From assembly GCF_030163755.1 (NCBI RefSeq), contig NZ_JASJOE010000001.1, positions 62,001 through 126,000 of the forward strand: DNA of 64,000 nucleotides, in the 5' to 3' direction. Positions 35,671 to 46,492 of the stretch are shown one piece after another. The first letter of the stretch is position 1. The number at the start of each line of letters is the position of its first letter. Under the pieces are notes generated by a model. The model made no database searches. It was not told the DNA's origin and worked only from the letters and a program-made list of their open reading frames with translations. A program made the translations under genes and the position numbers. The DNA is from Roseicyclus amphidinii. Its GTDB lineage: Bacteria; Pseudomonadota; Alphaproteobacteria; Rhodobacterales; Rhodobacteraceae.

Positions 35671-36852
35671 ATGAAATACGATGTCGTCGTCGTGGGCGGG
35701 GGCCCGTCGGGCGCCACCGCCGCCGAGGATCTGGCGCGCTCGGGCCACAAGGTCGCGCTGATCGACCGGGCCGGTCGGATCAAGCCTTGCGGCGGGGCCA
35801 TTCCCCCGCGGCTGATCCGCGATTTCGACATCCCCGACGAGCAACTCGTCGCCAAGATCACCACGGCGCGGATGATCTCGCCCACCGGGCGGCGCGTCGA
35901 TATTCCCATCGAGAACGGCTTCGTCGGCATGGTCGACCGCGAGCATTTCGACGAGTTCCTCCGTGTCCGCGCGCAGGAGGCGGGCGCGGAACGCGTGACT
36001 GGCACCTACACGCGCATCACCCGCGACAAGGACGGCACCCATGTCCATTACCGCGACAAGGCCACGGGCGAGGATCGCAGCCTTACCACACGCCTTGTCA
36101 TCGGGGCCGATGGCGCGCGCTCGAACGTCGCCCGGACCGAGATCAAGGACGGTGACAAGATCCCCTATGTCATCGCCTATCACGAGATCGTCGAGGCCCC
36201 CGGCCCCCGCGGCGAATACCACCCCGACCGTTGCGACGTGGTCTATGACGGGCGCATCAGCCCCGATTTCTACGGCTGGGTCTTTCCGCACGGGAAATCC
36301 GCCAGCATCGGCATGGGCAGCTTCCTGAAGGAGGTGGACCTGAAGAAGGCCACCGCCGATCTGCGCGAGGCGTCGGGTCTCGCCGATTGCAAGACCATCC
36401 GCAAGGAGGGCGCGCCGATCCCGCTTCGTCCGCTCGACCAATGGGACAACGGGCGCGACGTGGTGCTGGCAGGCGATGCCGCCGGCGTCGTGGCCCCGTC
36501 CTCGGGCGAAGGCATCTACTACGCCATGATGGGCGGACGCGTTGCGGCCATCGCCGCGGCGACCAAGCTGCAGACCGGCATGATCAAGGACCTGAAACTG
36601 GCGCGGAAACTCTTCATGCGCGAGCACAAATCGGTCTTCAAGATCCTCGGCGCGATGCAGGATGCCTATTACAAGTCCGACGAACGCCGGGAACGGTTCG
36701 TCTCGCTCTGCCATGACGTCGATGTGCAGCGCCTGACCTTCGAGGCCTACATGAACAAGGAACTGGTCAAGGCGCGCCCGCTTGCGCATATAAAGATCGG
36801 TATCAAGAACCTTGCCCACCTGACCGGGCTCGTGGCCCCGACGCGCGTATGA
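35671..36852 (+). CDS. bchP: Geranylgeranyl diphosphate/geranylgeranyl-bacteriochlorophyll reductase BchP
   Basis: 393 residues. Flavoprotein that reduces the geranylgeranyl tail to phytyl in the last step of bacteriochlorophyll a synthesis. FAD-binding motif VVVVGGGPSGATAAEDLARSGH at the N-terminus, then family blocks KPCGGAIPPRLIRDFDIP and GDAAGVVAPSSGEGIYYAMMGGR. The ATG at 35671 is preferred to 35665 because GGGAGA lies seven bases upstream. The other start would overlap the previous gene as ATGA. Confidence 0.95.
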   Translation: MKYDVVVVGGGPSGATAAEDLARSGHKVALIDRAGRIKPCGGAIPPRLIRDFDIPDEQLVAKITTARMISPTGRRVDIPIENGFVGMVDREHFDEFLRVRAQEAGAERVTGTYTRITRDKDGTHVHYRDKATGEDRSLTTRLVIGADGARSNVARTEIKDGDKIPYVIAYHEIVEAPGPRGEYHPDRCDVVYDGRISPDFYGWVFPHGKSASIGMGSFLKEVDLKKATADLREASGLADCKTIRKEGAPIPLRPLDQWDNGRDVVLAGDAAGVVAPSSGEGIYYAMMGGRVAAIAAATKLQTGMIKDLKLARKLFMREHKSVFKILGAMQDAYYKSDERRERFVSLCHDVDVQRLTFEAYMNKELVKARPLAHIKIGIKNLAHLTGLVAPTRV

Positions 36853-37370
36853 CCGACATGATCCCGGCCTGGGTGAACGGCACATTGACCCCCGTCGAAA
36901 AGCTGGAGGCCCATGTGAAGGGCCATCGCCACAAGGCGATTTCCGTGTTCCTGATGCGGGGGGACAAGGTGCTGCTGCAGCGCCGCGCGCTTGGCAAGTA
37001 TCACACGCCGGGGTTGTGGGCGAACACCTGCTGCACGCATCCGCATTGGGGCGAGGCCGCGCTGGATTGCGCCACCCGGCGGCTGGAGCAGGAACTGGGC
37101 CTGGGCGGTATCGCGCTGACCTTCCGCGACACGGTCGAATACCGCGCCGATGTCGGCGGCGGGCTGATCGAGCACGAGGTCGTCGATATCTTCGTGGGCG
37201 AACTGCCCGCCGGGCGCGAGCCCGTGCCGAACCCCGATGAGGTGATGGACACGATCTGGCAGCCGCTTGCGCAGTTGATGCGCGAGGTGGTGGAAAGCCC
37301 CAAGGGCTTCACGCCCTGGCTGCAGATCTACCTGCGCGACCATGCCGGGGTGATCTTTCAGGACGCATGA
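36849..37370 (+). CDS. idi: Isopentenyl-diphosphate delta-isomerase, type 1
   Basis: 173 residues. Interconverts IPP and DMAPP, feeding carotenoid and phytol synthesis. Nudix-fold type 1 enzyme: HKAISVFLMRGDKVLLQRRA, the catalytic cysteine in WANTCCTHPHWGE and the glutamate motif in EHEVVDIF. Start ATG overlaps the bchP stop; MIPAWV at 36858 is an alternative. Ends its operon at a terminator shared with the convergent dxs. Confidence 0.94.
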   Translation: MTDMIPAWVNGTLTPVEKLEAHVKGHRHKAISVFLMRGDKVLLQRRALGKYHTPGLWANTCCTHPHWGEAALDCATRRLEQELGLGGIALTFRDTVEYRADVGGGLIEHEVVDIFVGELPAGREPVPNPDEVMDTIWQPLAQLMREVVESPKGFTPWLQIYLRDHAGVIFQDA

Positions 37371-37374
37371 AAAA

Positions 37375-37397
37375 GGGCGCCGCAAGGGCGCCCCTTT
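37375..37397. terminator. Bidirectional terminator between idi and dxs
   Basis: GGGCGCC (37375-37381) / GGCGCCC (37387-37393), with A residues on the left and CTTT on the right. It can end both convergent transcripts. Confidence 0.7.
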
Positions 37398-37417
37398 CCT
37401 TTCCGGCCCGTGCCCCT

Positions 37418-39337
37418 TCAGGCGCGGGCTTTTTCGTGCAGCGTGGCAACCCCCAGCGCCTGCAACGCGGCGGCGGCGATGTCCAGCGCGGTAAGCCCAG
37501 CGTCGGCATACATGTCGCTGGGACTGGCCTGGTCGATGAACCGGTCGGGCAGGGTCATGGTGCGGATCGCGCAGCCGCGGTCGAGTTGGCCGGTGGCCGC
37601 GAGATGGTGCAGCACCAGCGCCCCGAAGCCCAGCATCGAGCCCTGTTCGACCGTGATCAGCGCGCCGTGGCCTGCGACCAGCCTGTCCACCAGCGCGGTA
37701 TCCAGCGGCTTGGCAAAGCGCGCGTCGGCGATGGTCACGCTCAACCCGCGGGCTTCCAATGCGCGGGCGGCCTCGGTCGCCTCGGTCAGATGCGCGCCGA
37801 AAGACAGGAGGGCAACGTCACGCCCCTCCTGCAGGACGCGGCCCTTGCCGATCTCCAGCACCTCGCCCTGGTCGGGCATCGGCACGCCGGTCCCCTCGCC
37901 CCGCGGATAGCGAAGGGCAATCGGCCCGCTGTCATGGGCGGCGGCGGTGGCCATCATGTGAACCAGCTCCGCCTCGTCGGCGCAGGCCATGACGGTCATG
38001 TTGGGCAGGGCGGCCAGGAAATTCACGTCGAAGGCCCCGGCATGGGTCGGGCCGTCGGCCCCGACCAGCCCGGCGCGGTCGATCATGAAGCGCACGGGCA
38101 GGTTCTGCAGCGCGACGTCATGCACCACCTGGTCATAGCCACGCTGAAGGAAGCTCGAGTAGATCGCGCAAAAGGGTTTCATCCCCCCCGCGGCCATCCC
38201 GGCGGCAAAGGTCACCGCGTGCTGTTCCGCGATCCCCACGTCGAAGACCCGGCCCGGCATCGCCTTTTGCAGGATGTTCAGCCCCGTGCCCCCCGGCATC
38301 GCGGCGGTGACGCCGACAACGGCGGAGTCCGTCTCTGCATGGCGCTTCAGACACTCGCCGAAGACCTTGGTATAGGCGGGCGCGTTGGGCGTGGATTTCT
38401 GCTGCACCCCGGTCGCCACGTCGAATTTCGCAACGCCGTGATAGCAATCATCCGACCGCTCGGCGGGGGCGTAGCCCTTGCCCTTCACGGTGACCGCATG
38501 GATCAGGACCGGCCCGGTCGCCCGCGCCTTGGCGCTGCGCAGCACGTTGAGCAGCTGGCCCATGTCATGCCCGTCGACCGGGCCGATATAGGTGAAACCC
38601 AGATGCTCGAAGAGCGTCGCGGATTTGGGCGCGCCGGTCACCAGTTCCTTGGCGCGTTCCGCGCCCTCGCGCAGCGGCTGAGGCAGATGGGCGGCGACGC
38701 CGTCGGCAATATCCTTGAGCGCTGCCAGCGGCGAGTTCCTGGACAGCCCGGCGAGGTAGCTCGACATCGCGCCCGTCGGCGGGGCGATGGACATGTCGTT
38801 GTCGTTCAGGATCACGAAGAGGCGGCGGCCGATATGGCCCGCGTTGTTCAGCGCCTCGTAGGCCATGCCCGCGCTGATCGAGCCGTCGCCGATCACGGCG
38901 ATGGCGTCGCCCGTAGCCTGCCCCATCTCGCGCGCCATGGCAAAGCCCAGCGCGGCCGAGATCGAGGTCGATGAATGCGCGGCCCCGAACGGATCGTAAT
39001 CGCTTTCGCTGCGCTTGGTGAACCCCGAAAGGCCACCCTTCTGCCGCAGCGTGCGGATGCGGTCGCGGCGGCCGGTGACGATCTTGTGCGGATAGCACTG
39101 GTGGCCGACGTCCCAGACCAGCTTGTCATAGGGCGTGTTGAAGACCGCGTGGATGGCGACGGTCAGTTCGACGACCCCAAGCGAGGAGCCAAGATGCCCG
39201 CCCGTCTCGCTGACCGCCGAGATCGTCTCGGCGCGCAGCTCGTCGGCGCATTGTTTCAGCTCGGCGTCAGTCAGGCGGCGCAGGTCCGCGGGGTAGGTGA
39301 CACGGTCGAGAACGGGGGTGTGGGGTCTGTCGGTCAT
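37418..39337 (-). CDS. dxs: 1-Deoxy-D-xylulose-5-phosphate synthase
   Basis: 639 residues. Thiamine-diphosphate enzyme joining pyruvate and glyceraldehyde 3-phosphate, first step of the MEP pathway. [20 protein letters not shown], the ThDP motif [18 protein letters not shown]...NDNDMSI, the glutamate region [16 protein letters not shown] and the transketolase C-terminal domain are seen. The ATG at 39337 gives [13 protein letters not shown], a typical N-terminus. It follows pufC, so carotenoid/phytol supply may be co-transcribed with puf. Confidence 0.96.
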   Translation of the reverse strand: MTDRPHTPVLDRVTYPADLRRLTDAELKQCADELRAETISAVSETGGHLGSSLGVVELTVAIHAVFNTPYDKLVWDVGHQCYPHKIVTGRRDRIRTLRQKGGLSGFTKRSESDYDPFGAAHSSTSISAALGFAMAREMGQATGDAIAVIGDGSISAGMAYEALNNAGHIGRRLFVILNDNDMSIAPPTGAMSSYLAGLSRNSPLAALKDIADGVAAHLPQPLREGAERAKELVTGAPKSATLFEHLGFTYIGPVDGHDMGQLLNVLRSAKARATGPVLIHAVTVKGKGYAPAERSDDCYHGVAKFDVATGVQQKSTPNAPAYTKVFGECLKRHAETDSAVVGVTAAMPGGTGLNILQKAMPGRVFDVGIAEQHAVTFAAGMAAGGMKPFCAIYSSFLQRGYDQVVHDVALQNLPVRFMIDRAGLVGADGPTHAGAFDVNFLAALPNMTVMACADEAELVHMMATAAAHDSGPIALRYPRGEGTGVPMPDQGEVLEIGKGRVLQEGRDVALLSFGAHLTEATEAARALEARGLSVTIADARFAKPLDTALVDRLVAGHGALITVEQGSMLGFGALVLHHLAATGQLDRGCAIRTMTLPDRFIDQASPSDMYADAGLTALDIAAAALQALGVATLHEKARA

Positions 39338-39448
39338 TCTGTCGGTCCTCCCGAACCGGCTGGTCAGAGACGAAAAAACCGCGAACAGGGTCTGACCTGC
39401 CCGCGGCTCAGGGAACCTCACGAAGGGACGTAAGGGTCCGTCTTGGCG

Positions 39449-39470
39449 GGGGGCGCTGTGGGGCGCCCCC
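39449..39470 (-). promoter_or_regulatory. Hairpin between pufC and dxs
   Basis: GGGGGCGC (39449-39456) / GCGCCCCC (39463-39470), a strong stem without a T tract, 35 bases past the pufC stop. It may mark the end of the main puf mRNA or protect its 3' end. Confidence 0.5.
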
Positions 39471-39504
39471 GGCCTGTCTCGATATGGGCCGCGGCCCGCA
39501 TCGC

Positions 39505-40605
39505 CTACTCGAAGGCCGAGTAGTCCGGCTCATCGTCGAGGACGGCAAGCTCGGGCCAGTTGCGGATCACGTTCAACCCGTTGAGCGGCCGCTGCTCGCC
39601 CTGGTGACAGGTGCGGCAGGCCAGTTTCGGCACGTCGGCGAAGACGGGGCCGAGGCGCTCTTCGGGCAGCACATACTCGAGCGGAAGGATGTATTGCTCA
39701 AGCGTTTCCTGCACCATGATGATCCCGAGGCTGGCAGTGGCCCATTGCGGGGTCACCTGCGCAGGATCGTAGAAGGCGCGGGAGTTGTGGCAGAACACGC
39801 AGTTCACGCCCAGCGAGTTGGCGAAGTAGTTCATCCAGGCATAGGTCATTTCCGTCTGCTGGATGAGCGGGCTGCCCGGCGGGTTCTCGGCCCGGCTGAC
39901 AAGGTCGTGGACCTGCGCGACACCGTATTGCCCGTTCTCGTCCTGAAGCAGGAAATGCTCCAGGTAGGTCGAGGGCAACGAGGTGAAGTTCGAGGTCATC
40001 GTCACCCGGTTCTGGATCGCGGGCCAGCCGGCCACGTTCGAATTCACGTTTCCGACGCGGAACCAGATGTTGTTCGGCACGGGCTGTCCGCGGTGACAGG
40101 TGTAACAGGTCACCCCCACCTCCGCGTTGGCCTGGACGTGTCCGATCCAGTTCTGGTTCAGGTTCTGCGTCATCTCGATCATCGAGTAGGCCAGCGCCGT
40201 CTGGTAACTGTCGTTACCCGGCTCCAGCAGGTCGGGGATGCCGGTCCAGGACCGCATCGCCTCCCGCAGGCGCTCGTAATTCTCGACCGTGACATTGGCG
40301 AGCGTGGGGGGAACCCCCTCGAGCACATCGATGGCCAGCTGCGAGTCGGCGGTCGGGACCACCGGCTCGGAGGTGACGTAGCCGTCGACATCCGGGTATT
40401 CGGACAGGCTCGAGACGAACTCCTGCACATGCATGCCGGTGCCGCGGGGGCCGGTCTGTTGGCTGGCCGTGGCGAAGGGTTGGCCCCAGGCCACGATCAT
40501 GGCTGCAACAAAGATCGCCGATCCAGCGACACCCACGGCGATAGCAGGGCCGAAGATGTTGGTCGGGTTGTCCTTGTTCCAGTTGTCAAACCACTTGGGA
40601 AACAT
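39505..40605 (-). CDS. pufC: Reaction-centre cytochrome subunit PufC, triheme form
   Basis: 366 residues. Periplasmic cytochrome bound to PufLM that re-reduces the special pair. Only three CxxCH motifs occur: C167YTCH, C269VFCH and C330RTCH. The segment that carries the first haem motif in tetraheme PufC reads [17 protein letters not shown] here, with no cysteine. The N-terminal hydrophobic anchor (about 18-40) lacks a lipobox cysteine, so the subunit is probably held by an uncleaved helix rather than by lipid. A triheme PufC has been described in Rhodovulum sulfidophilum. Last puf gene; no pufX is present. Confidence 0.93.
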   Translation of the reverse strand: MFPKWFDNWNKDNPTNIFGPAIAVGVAGSAIFVAAMIVAWGQPFATASQQTGPRGTGMHVQEFVSSLSEYPDVDGYVTSEPVVPTADSQLAIDVLEGVPPTLANVTVENYERLREAMRSWTGIPDLLEPGNDSYQTALAYSMIEMTQNLNQNWIGHVQANAEVGVTCYTCHRGQPVPNNIWFRVGNVNSNVAGWPAIQNRVTMTSNFTSLPSTYLEHFLLQDENGQYGVAQVHDLVSRAENPPGSPLIQQTEMTYAWMNYFANSLGVNCVFCHNSRAFYDPAQVTPQWATASLGIIMVQETLEQYILPLEYVLPEERLGPVFADVPKLACRTCHQGEQRPLNGLNVIRNWPELAVLDDEPDYSAFE

Positions 40606-40608
40606 GGC

Positions 40609-41616
40609 TCAGTTACCTCCCGCCGGGACGCCGCCGAAGTTCTCGTAGGTGCCGTAGGCTTCGTAGCCGTAAGCGCCGAGGTATTCGGGTGCGAAGTTGT
40701 GTTCGATGGCCCAGATGAACCAGTTGTCCACCACGGTGCCGGTGAGAAGGATACCGATCCCGCCGGTGATGGGTGTCAGGACCGCGAACCACCAGGCCCA
40801 GCGGTGAATCCCCTCCATCGTGGCGTTGAAGCCCATCGTCCAGCGCCAGAACAGGCCTGCGCGTTCGGATGCCGTGCCGCGGTCGTAGATCTGCTCCAGC
40901 TCGCGGTCGCCGCCATAGCGGGAGACGGCCAGGATGGTCGCGCCATGCATCGCAAAGAGCAGGACGGAGCCATAAAGGAACACGATCGAAAGCGCGTGGA
41001 ACGGGTTGTAGTAGAGGTTCCCGTAGCGGATCGAGAAGGCCGTGGTCCAGTCGAGGTGCGGGAAGATGCCGTAGGGCACCGCCTCGCTCCACGATCCCAT
41101 CAGGACGGGACGGAACAGGCCGAGCACGAGGAAGAGCCAGATCGCCGCGAGGAAGGCCCAGGCGATATGCTTGCCCATCTGGTGCTGCACGGCGAGCAGG
41201 TAGGTCCTGAGCCACCAGCTCATCACCGAGACGAGCAGGAAGAAGCTCGAGATGATGTACCAGCCGCCGTCATTGAGCGGCGGGAAGCTCAGCCCGTGTT
41301 CCGGCCCCGGAGGCTCGAGCGCCAGCCAGAAGAGCTGACGGATGAATTCCGGGATCGACCAGTCGACCTGCGACAGCATGTTCAGGCCCACGATGTTGAA
41401 CCAGAGCGTGCCGGTGGCAAGGCTGATCAGCCCCGCCCAGCCGAGGTAGATCGGACCGAGCTGCGCATTGCCCAACCAGCCGATCAGGGTCGAAAACCCG
41501 GCCTTCTTGGTCCGCTCGCCGCCCAGGATGTTCTCGCCGGTCTGGGCCATGCCCATCTCGGGCTCGCCCTGGACCTGCACCTGGGTGAAGATGTTCTGAT
41601 ATTCGAAATAGGCCAT
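40609..41616 (-). CDS. pufM: Reaction-centre subunit M
   Basis: 335 residues with five membrane helices. Ligand histidines are in [13 protein letters not shown] (special-pair Mg) and [11 protein letters not shown] / [11 protein letters not shown] (non-haem iron side). The C-terminus extends past that of Rhodobacter PufM ([23 protein letters not shown]...), as expected in species whose reaction centre carries PufC. Three bases separate it from pufL and from pufC. Confidence 0.98.
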   Translation of the reverse strand: MAYFEYQNIFTQVQVQGEPEMGMAQTGENILGGERTKKAGFSTLIGWLGNAQLGPIYLGWAGLISLATGTLWFNIVGLNMLSQVDWSIPEFIRQLFWLALEPPGPEHGLSFPPLNDGGWYIISSFFLLVSVMSWWLRTYLLAVQHQMGKHIAWAFLAAIWLFLVLGLFRPVLMGSWSEAVPYGIFPHLDWTTAFSIRYGNLYYNPFHALSIVFLYGSVLLFAMHGATILAVSRYGGDRELEQIYDRGTASERAGLFWRWTMGFNATMEGIHRWAWWFAVLTPITGGIGILLTGTVVDNWFIWAIEHNFAPEYLGAYGYEAYGTYENFGGVPAGGN

Positions 41617-41619
41617 GGT

Positions 41620-42519
41620 TCAGTTCCCTCCCACGACGGCGGGGGCGTTGGTGCCGTAGGTGACCATGCCCGTGCTGTCATAGACGACGCCCTGGTCGGG
41701 CCAGATCGGCAGGGTCAGCCACCAGTTCCACCACTCGGGCCAGCCGGAGGTCCAGACCGGGCCGGAGATGATGATGCAGACCGCACTCCAGAAACCGGCG
41801 TTCAGCGCCAGCAACAGGCCGACACGGTGAATGCCCAGCGTGCCGATCGAGTAGCCGATGAAATCCCGAAAGAAGGTGTCTTCGTGATCCGGGGTTTTCG
41901 CCTCGGTGTCCTTCTCGGGGTTCGCCGCCGAGAGGATCAGGCCGCCGTGCAACGCCAGCGCAAAGGTCGTGGCGAAGAAGAACGTCACCGCGATCATGTG
42001 GGCCGGGTTGTAGTGGAAGTGCAGGTAGGCGTAGCCGACGTTCGACACCCAGTCGAGGTGGCTGAAGATGCCATAGGGAAAGCCGTGCCCCCAGGCGCCC
42101 ATCAGAAGCGGGCGGAACACCACGAGCGTCACATAGGCGAAAATGGCGAAGCCGAAGGCGAAGGGAACGTGATACCCCATGCCCAGCTTGCGCGAGATCT
42201 CGACCTCGCGCAGCGCCCAGGACACGAAGGCCCCGATCGCGCAGAAGGTGATGATCTGCCACAGGCCGCCCTCCATGAGCGGCGCAAACCCGAGCCCGTA
42301 GCTCAGGTCAGGGGGTGCGATGTTGATCGTCCAGGGGTTGAAGTTGCCATCCATGGCAGCCCCCCAGAAGATCAGAACCGTCCCCAACAGGGCGAAAAAT
42401 GCTGTCGTGACCCCGAAGAAGCCCACGTAGAAGGGCCCTACCCAGAAGTCGAACAGATCACCGCCAATCAGCGTCCCTCCGCGGACGCGGTACTTTTTTT
42501 CGAAGCTTAGCAAAGCCAT
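41620..42519 (-). CDS. pufL: Reaction-centre subunit L
   Basis: 299 residues with five membrane helices, partner of PufM. Begins [36 protein letters not shown]; histidines in [14 protein letters not shown] and [11 protein letters not shown], and [11 protein letters not shown], fit pigment and iron ligands. It ends with a longer tail than in R. sphaeroides. Separated from pufA by 141 bases containing a stable hairpin. Confidence 0.98.
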   Translation of the reverse strand: MALLSFEKKYRVRGGTLIGGDLFDFWVGPFYVGFFGVTTAFFALLGTVLIFWGAAMDGNFNPWTINIAPPDLSYGLGFAPLMEGGLWQIITFCAIGAFVSWALREVEISRKLGMGYHVPFAFGFAIFAYVTLVVFRPLLMGAWGHGFPYGIFSHLDWVSNVGYAYLHFHYNPAHMIAVTFFFATTFALALHGGLILSAANPEKDTEAKTPDHEDTFFRDFIGYSIGTLGIHRVGLLLALNAGFWSAVCIIISGPVWTSGWPEWWNWWLTLPIWPDQGVVYDSTGMVTYGTNAPAVVGGN

Positions 42520-42633
42520 GCGTCTGTCTCCGCGAGTTTGGCGGCGTGGGTCGAAAAACCGGTCAGCCGTCAGTCAATTTGGTCGGATCGCTGCGGGCGA
42601 GGCGGACACGCGCCGCCCGCAGCAAGGGATTGT

Positions 42634-42653
42634 CCGCGCCTCGAGCGGCGCGG
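42634..42653 (-). promoter_or_regulatory. pufA-pufL intercistronic hairpin
   Basis: Perfect 7-bp stem CCGCGCC (42634-42640) / GGCGCGG (42647-42653) with a six-base loop. In Rhodobacter such structures protect the pufBA part of the mRNA against 3' decay so that LH1 exceeds RC protein; the same role is inferred here. Confidence 0.65.
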
Positions 42654-42660
42654 GCGCAGG

Positions 42661-42825
42661 TCACCCGCCGAAACCGGCGGTCGCTGCTGCGGACTCGAAC
42701 CAGTTCAGACCGGACGACAGAACCACCAGGTGGATCATCGCCGCGAGAAGGAACAGGAAGACGCCCTGGGCCACGAACACGCGGCGGGGGTCGAAAATGA
42801 GCCAGATCTTGTAGAACTTAGCCAT
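42661..42825 (-). CDS. pufA: LH1 antenna alpha subunit
   Basis: 54 residues read from the minus strand: starts [20 protein letters not shown], one membrane helix, and the bacteriochlorophyll-ligand histidine in [11 protein letters not shown] (H32). The W-x-x-x-DPRRV block is characteristic of LH1 alpha. Fifteen bases after pufB. The C-terminal tail ends ...[11 protein letters not shown]. Confidence 0.95.
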   Translation of the reverse strand: MAKFYKIWLIFDPRRVFVAQGVFLFLLAAMIHLVVLSSGLNWFESAAATAGFGG

Positions 42826-42840
42826 GTTGGTGTTCCTTCC

Positions 42841-42990
42841 TCAGAACCAGGGTGCCCAGATGTACGTGGCAAGGTGAGCAACGAGGGCGACGGCCGCAAA
42901 CAGCCAGAGCCCGCTCATGTACACCGCGTGCAGCTCTTGAGCCTGCTCGTCGGTAAGACCCGTGAAGGACAGGTCGGAATTATCAGCCAT
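42841..42990 (-). CDS. pufB: LH1 antenna beta subunit
   Basis: 49 residues: starts [20 protein letters not shown], has one membrane helix, and ends ATYIWAPWF. Conserved histidines at H21 (QELHAVYM) and H39 ([13 protein letters not shown]), the latter the bacteriochlorophyll ligand. A strong GGAGGAAAG ribosome site precedes the ATG, fitting high expression. Confidence 0.95.
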   Translation of the reverse strand: MADNSDLSFTGLTDEQAQELHAVYMSGLWLFAAVALVAHLATYIWAPWF

Positions 42991-43157
42991 TTAACTTTCC
43001 TCCGGAACGTTAGACCGATGCCGCGAACCCCGCGGCCGGGCCCCGGCAAGGCCTCATTGCCCTGCCGGCCATCCACCCCACCCCGCATCGCGGGATGTGG
43101 CGAACTCCTGAAATCGGCTCCGGTCGTCACGCCGAGTGTGTCTTGGTGGCTCTCGCT

Positions 43158-43196
43158 CCGCCCGCCTGTGGTCTGACGACAGGCTCGCATGGGCGG
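43158..43196 (-). promoter_or_regulatory. pufQ-pufB intercistronic stem-loop
   Basis: A two-part stem: outer CCGCCC (43158-43163) / GGGCGG (43191-43196), inner GCCTGT (43164-43169) / ACAGGC (43179-43184). It lies in the 218-base gap between pufQ and pufB and may be an mRNA processing or 5'-protection site for pufBALMC. Confidence 0.6.
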
Positions 43197-43208
43197 ATCA
43201 GAGCCGGA

Positions 43209-43427
43209 TCAGGCGGAAAAGATCATCGGTGTGATGATGCTCGCCTGACCCCAGGCCCGTTTGACGGGCCCCTTGTCGGTGAAGCTTCCCGAGCGGATCG
43301 CCGCCAGCGCCCAGGTCAGGGTCGCAAGCGGCAGCGTCGCCAGGAAGATGATCCCGAAATAGATCATGAACTCGGTCTTCGGCGGCTTGTGCTTTACGAC
43401 CGTGTGGTTGGAGGTGAAGTCCGTCAT
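43209..43427 (-). CDS. pufQ: PufQ
   Basis: 72 residues with one membrane helix (about 20-45, [26 protein letters not shown]). PufQ stimulates bacteriochlorophyll production in Rhodobacter, perhaps as a carrier or effector of ferrochelatase/tetrapyrrole flow. The C-terminal [21 protein letters not shown] fits the family. Overlaps bchZ by four bases, tying puf to the bchCXYZ operon. Confidence 0.9.
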   Translation of the reverse strand: MTDFTSNHTVVKHKPPKTEFMIYFGIIFLATLPLATLTWALAAIRSGSFTDKGPVKRAWGQASIITPMIFSA

Positions 43428-44902
43428 CTTTCCTCTCCCTCGTTGAGTTCGAAACCCGCCGGCGCGAGGGCGCGGACGGTATCCTTGACGACCCGCTCGG
43501 CCCCGTTCGCCAGCGCAGCCTTTTCGGCGGCGTCACGCAGGCTTTTGGCGGCGGAAATGCGGGTCAGAACCGGGTGTTCGGCGACGATCCGGTCGAGCAG
43601 GGCCTGCGCGTCCGGATCCCACGGGAAATCGCGGCGCAGCGTGGTCGGCGTGGCCTCGGCGCTGTCCATGTCGCTGCCGAGCGGCAGGATGTGGAACAGC
43701 GCGTCGAACAGGCCGTTGCAGACCTCCTGGATGATGTAGGTCGCGCCCGCGTAGCCCATGAAGGGCGTGCCGGTCGCGCGCCGGATGGCGGCACCGGGAA
43801 AGCTTGCGGGCATGAAGGCCGGTTTCGGCCCGTGCCCGCCCGACATCTCGGCGAGATACATCTTCTCGTTGATCGACCCCATCAGCACGAGCGGCCGCTT
43901 GCCGTGGATCATCGCGCGCACTTCGTCGTTGTCGGTCTTGTGACCGGCGACGCGGGCGACGGCAAAGGCACAGGGCAGGCCCATGTCGGTCTCGAGGAAG
44001 TTGCGCACGCCGCGGGCATAGGTCTCGTTCGCCACGATGCCGAAGCTGGCGGTTGCAAAGAAATCCTGCGTGACCGAGCGCCAGAGGTCCCAGACCGGCT
44101 TGATCGTCGAATGCTTCTCGCGCTCGATGAAGGGCTCGGGGTCAAGGCCCGTCAGCTCGCCCAGCTTGCGCAGGAACTTGGTGGTGCTTTCCACCCCGAT
44201 GGGCGCCTGCAGGTAGGGCTTGCCCAGCACCTCGCAGAGGCCGCGGCCGAATTCGCGGTACATGCAGATGTTGACGTCCGCATTCACGAGGTTCCGCATC
44301 TCGGCCAGGTGGCTGCCGAGCGGCATCACCATGTTGACCTCGCAGCCGATGCCTTCGACCAGGCGGCGGATCTCGTGCAGGTCCGAGGGCATGTTGAACG
44401 TGCCGTACATCGGCCCGAGGATATTGACGCGGGGCGCGGCCCCCTCCTCGCGCTTCTTCTCGGGCGGCATCCGGCCCTTGGTCATGCCGAACTCGGTGAA
44501 GATCCAGGTCATCGCACGGTCGGCGCTTTCCCACTGGTCCTCGTCGATGGTGCGCGGCAGGAACCGCTGGATGTTGGTGCCCTGCGGCGTGACACCGCCG
44601 CCGATCATCTCGGCGATGGAACCGGTGACGACAACGGACGGCAAGGCCGGGTCCAGCACGTCCCAGGCGCGCTTCATCGCGCCCTCGGTGCCGTCGCGGC
44701 CCAGCTCTTCCTCGGCCAGGCCCGTCACCACGATGGGCAGCTCATGCGGCGGCAGCGCATCGGTGTAGTGCAAGACGCTGGTCACCGGCAGGTTCTCGCA
44801 ACCCACGGGGCCGTCGATGATGACCTGAAGGCCCTTCACCGCGGTGAAGGCATAGACGGAACCCCAGTAACCCCCGGCGCGGTCGTGATCCTGGATCAGC
44901 AT
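43424..44902 (-). CDS. bchZ: Chlorophyllide reductase subunit BchZ
   Basis: 492 residues. NifK-like half of chlorophyllide a oxidoreductase (BchXYZ), which reduces ring B to give the bacteriochlorin. Begins [39 protein letters not shown], with the ligand cysteine in GPVGCENL, and has a C-terminal light-independent reductase-type domain. Overlaps bchY by seven bases. Confidence 0.97.
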   Translation of the reverse strand: MLIQDHDRAGGYWGSVYAFTAVKGLQVIIDGPVGCENLPVTSVLHYTDALPPHELPIVVTGLAEEELGRDGTEGAMKRAWDVLDPALPSVVVTGSIAEMIGGGVTPQGTNIQRFLPRTIDEDQWESADRAMTWIFTEFGMTKGRMPPEKKREEGAAPRVNILGPMYGTFNMPSDLHEIRRLVEGIGCEVNMVMPLGSHLAEMRNLVNADVNICMYREFGRGLCEVLGKPYLQAPIGVESTTKFLRKLGELTGLDPEPFIEREKHSTIKPVWDLWRSVTQDFFATASFGIVANETYARGVRNFLETDMGLPCAFAVARVAGHKTDNDEVRAMIHGKRPLVLMGSINEKMYLAEMSGGHGPKPAFMPASFPGAAIRRATGTPFMGYAGATYIIQEVCNGLFDALFHILPLGSDMDSAEATPTTLRRDFPWDPDAQALLDRIVAEHPVLTRISAAKSLRDAAEKAALANGAERVVKDTVRALAPAGFELNEGEER

Positions 44903-46488
44903 TTCACACCCCCATTCGCCGCGATGCGGGCCTTTTCAGCCTTTTCGAGCTTCTTGAGGTTGGTCGCCCGGAAATCGGGGCGCAGGTTCGGCGCGCCTTC
45001 CCAGATCCCGGCGGTATCGCCTTCGCCGACGCCGTCGAAAAAGGCCTTCATGTGGTCCATGCGGTCCTTGTTCGCCATGGCGGCGTTGACCACCTGCCCC
45101 AGCGAGCCCGCACCGGCGGGGCCGAACAGGGGCCGGGCCGAGATCAGGTTGGTGAAGTAGAGCGACGGGATGCCCATCTGCTTGCCCTTCTGCACCACGG
45201 GCGTGGTGCCGATGGCGAGGTCGGGGCGGATCGCCTCCATCGCGGCGCAATCGTCCTCGAGGCTGGCGCGGAATTTCACCTTCACGCCGCGCGCTTCCAG
45301 CCATTCGACATCGGGCGCGGACCATTTCGTCTTGGGACAGGCCGAGCCGACATAGGGCACATCCGCCCCGCTCTCGATCAGCAGGCGCGCGACCAGCAGT
45401 TCGGACCCTTCGTAGCCCGAGAGCGTGATCGTGCCCTTGATCGGAACCGAGGCAAGCGCGCCCTTGATCGCGGGCAGGAACGCGTTCTGCGCGGCGGCGA
45501 TCTTGTCAGGCGAAACGCCGTAAGCCTCACCGATGGCCTTGAGCCACGCCGCGGTGCCGTCATGGCCCACCGGGGCGGACCCCACGATGGTGCGGCCCGC
45601 CGCTTCGAACTCGCGGATTGCGCTGGTGTAGAAGGGGTGGATCGCGGCCACCACCTTGCTGTCCAACGCGGAATAGAGCTCGCGCCACTCACGGCAGGGA
45701 ACGACCGGACCTGCCGCCAGACCGAGTGGCGCGAGCATCCCTCCAATACCCAATGGGTCTGCAGGGAACATTTCGCCCAACAGGGTCACTGTCGGACGGT
45801 CTGATTTACCCGAAACGGGGGCTTGGACTGGGCCGGCCTCCACTTCCCGTCGGGCATAGTTGAGCATCGCCCCGGCGAGGACATCTTTCGCCTCGGCATG
45901 GGTCGGCACTCCGAAGCCCGGAACGTCGATGCCGACGATCCGAACCCCATTGATCTCGTCAGGCAACAGCCGGAGGGGCACGCCGGACGCGGTGGGCACA
46001 CAGAGGTTGGTGACCACGATCGCGTCGTAACGCGCGGGGTCGGCCATCTCGTGAACCGCGTCGCGGATGTCCTCGAACAGCTTGCCGGTGACGAGGGTTT
46101 CCGAGTTGAAGGGCACATAGCCGACCGAGCGGCGCGCCCCGTAGAAATGGCTGACGAAGGTCAGGCCGTAGACACAGCAGGCCGAGCCGGAAAGCACGGT
46201 CGCCGTGCGCCGCATCCGGAGACCCACGCGGAGCGAGCCGAAGGCGGGGCACATGGACTGCGGTTTGTCATGGGGGCCTTGCGGGTAATCCTTGGCGTAT
46301 TGGTCGAGGATCTCCGACTTGCCCGCCTTGCGGGCGGCCTCGGCCATGGTGGACCCGGAATGGCAGCCCATACCGTCACCACCCTGCGGTGCAGAGCCTG
46401 ATTCAGTTACGTCGACACGCGCCTCGCCCCGGATCACCTCGGCGTCGGCTGCGTCGTCGTAGCGGACTTCTCTGGGTTGATCATCCAT
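44896..46488 (-). CDS. bchY: Chlorophyllide reductase subunit BchY
   Basis: 530 residues. NifD-like partner of BchZ. Cluster cysteines are expected in [20 protein letters not shown] and [11 protein letters not shown]. The first 35 residues form an acidic extension ([18 protein letters not shown]...). The ATG at 46488 lies four bases after the bchX stop; a longer frame reaching 46950 lies inside bchX and is rejected. Confidence 0.96.
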   Translation of the reverse strand: MDDQPREVRYDDAADAEVIRGEARVDVTESGSAPQGGDGMGCHSGSTMAEAARKAGKSEILDQYAKDYPQGPHDKPQSMCPAFGSLRVGLRMRRTATVLSGSACCVYGLTFVSHFYGARRSVGYVPFNSETLVTGKLFEDIRDAVHEMADPARYDAIVVTNLCVPTASGVPLRLLPDEINGVRIVGIDVPGFGVPTHAEAKDVLAGAMLNYARREVEAGPVQAPVSGKSDRPTVTLLGEMFPADPLGIGGMLAPLGLAAGPVVPCREWRELYSALDSKVVAAIHPFYTSAIREFEAAGRTIVGSAPVGHDGTAAWLKAIGEAYGVSPDKIAAAQNAFLPAIKGALASVPIKGTITLSGYEGSELLVARLLIESGADVPYVGSACPKTKWSAPDVEWLEARGVKVKFRASLEDDCAAMEAIRPDLAIGTTPVVQKGKQMGIPSLYFTNLISARPLFGPAGAGSLGQVVNAAMANKDRMDHMKAFFDGVGEGDTAGIWEGAPNLRPDFRATNLKKLEKAEKARIAANGGVKC

Positions 46489-46492
46489 CGGT

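Noticed and set aside
40605-40609. pufX between pufM and pufC
   Set aside because: Only three bases separate pufM and pufC, so there is no pufX.
39484-42510. 1008-codon + strand frame opposite pufC, pufM and pufL
   Set aside because: Antisense to three unmistakable reaction-centre genes; Arg/Asp/His-rich shadow.
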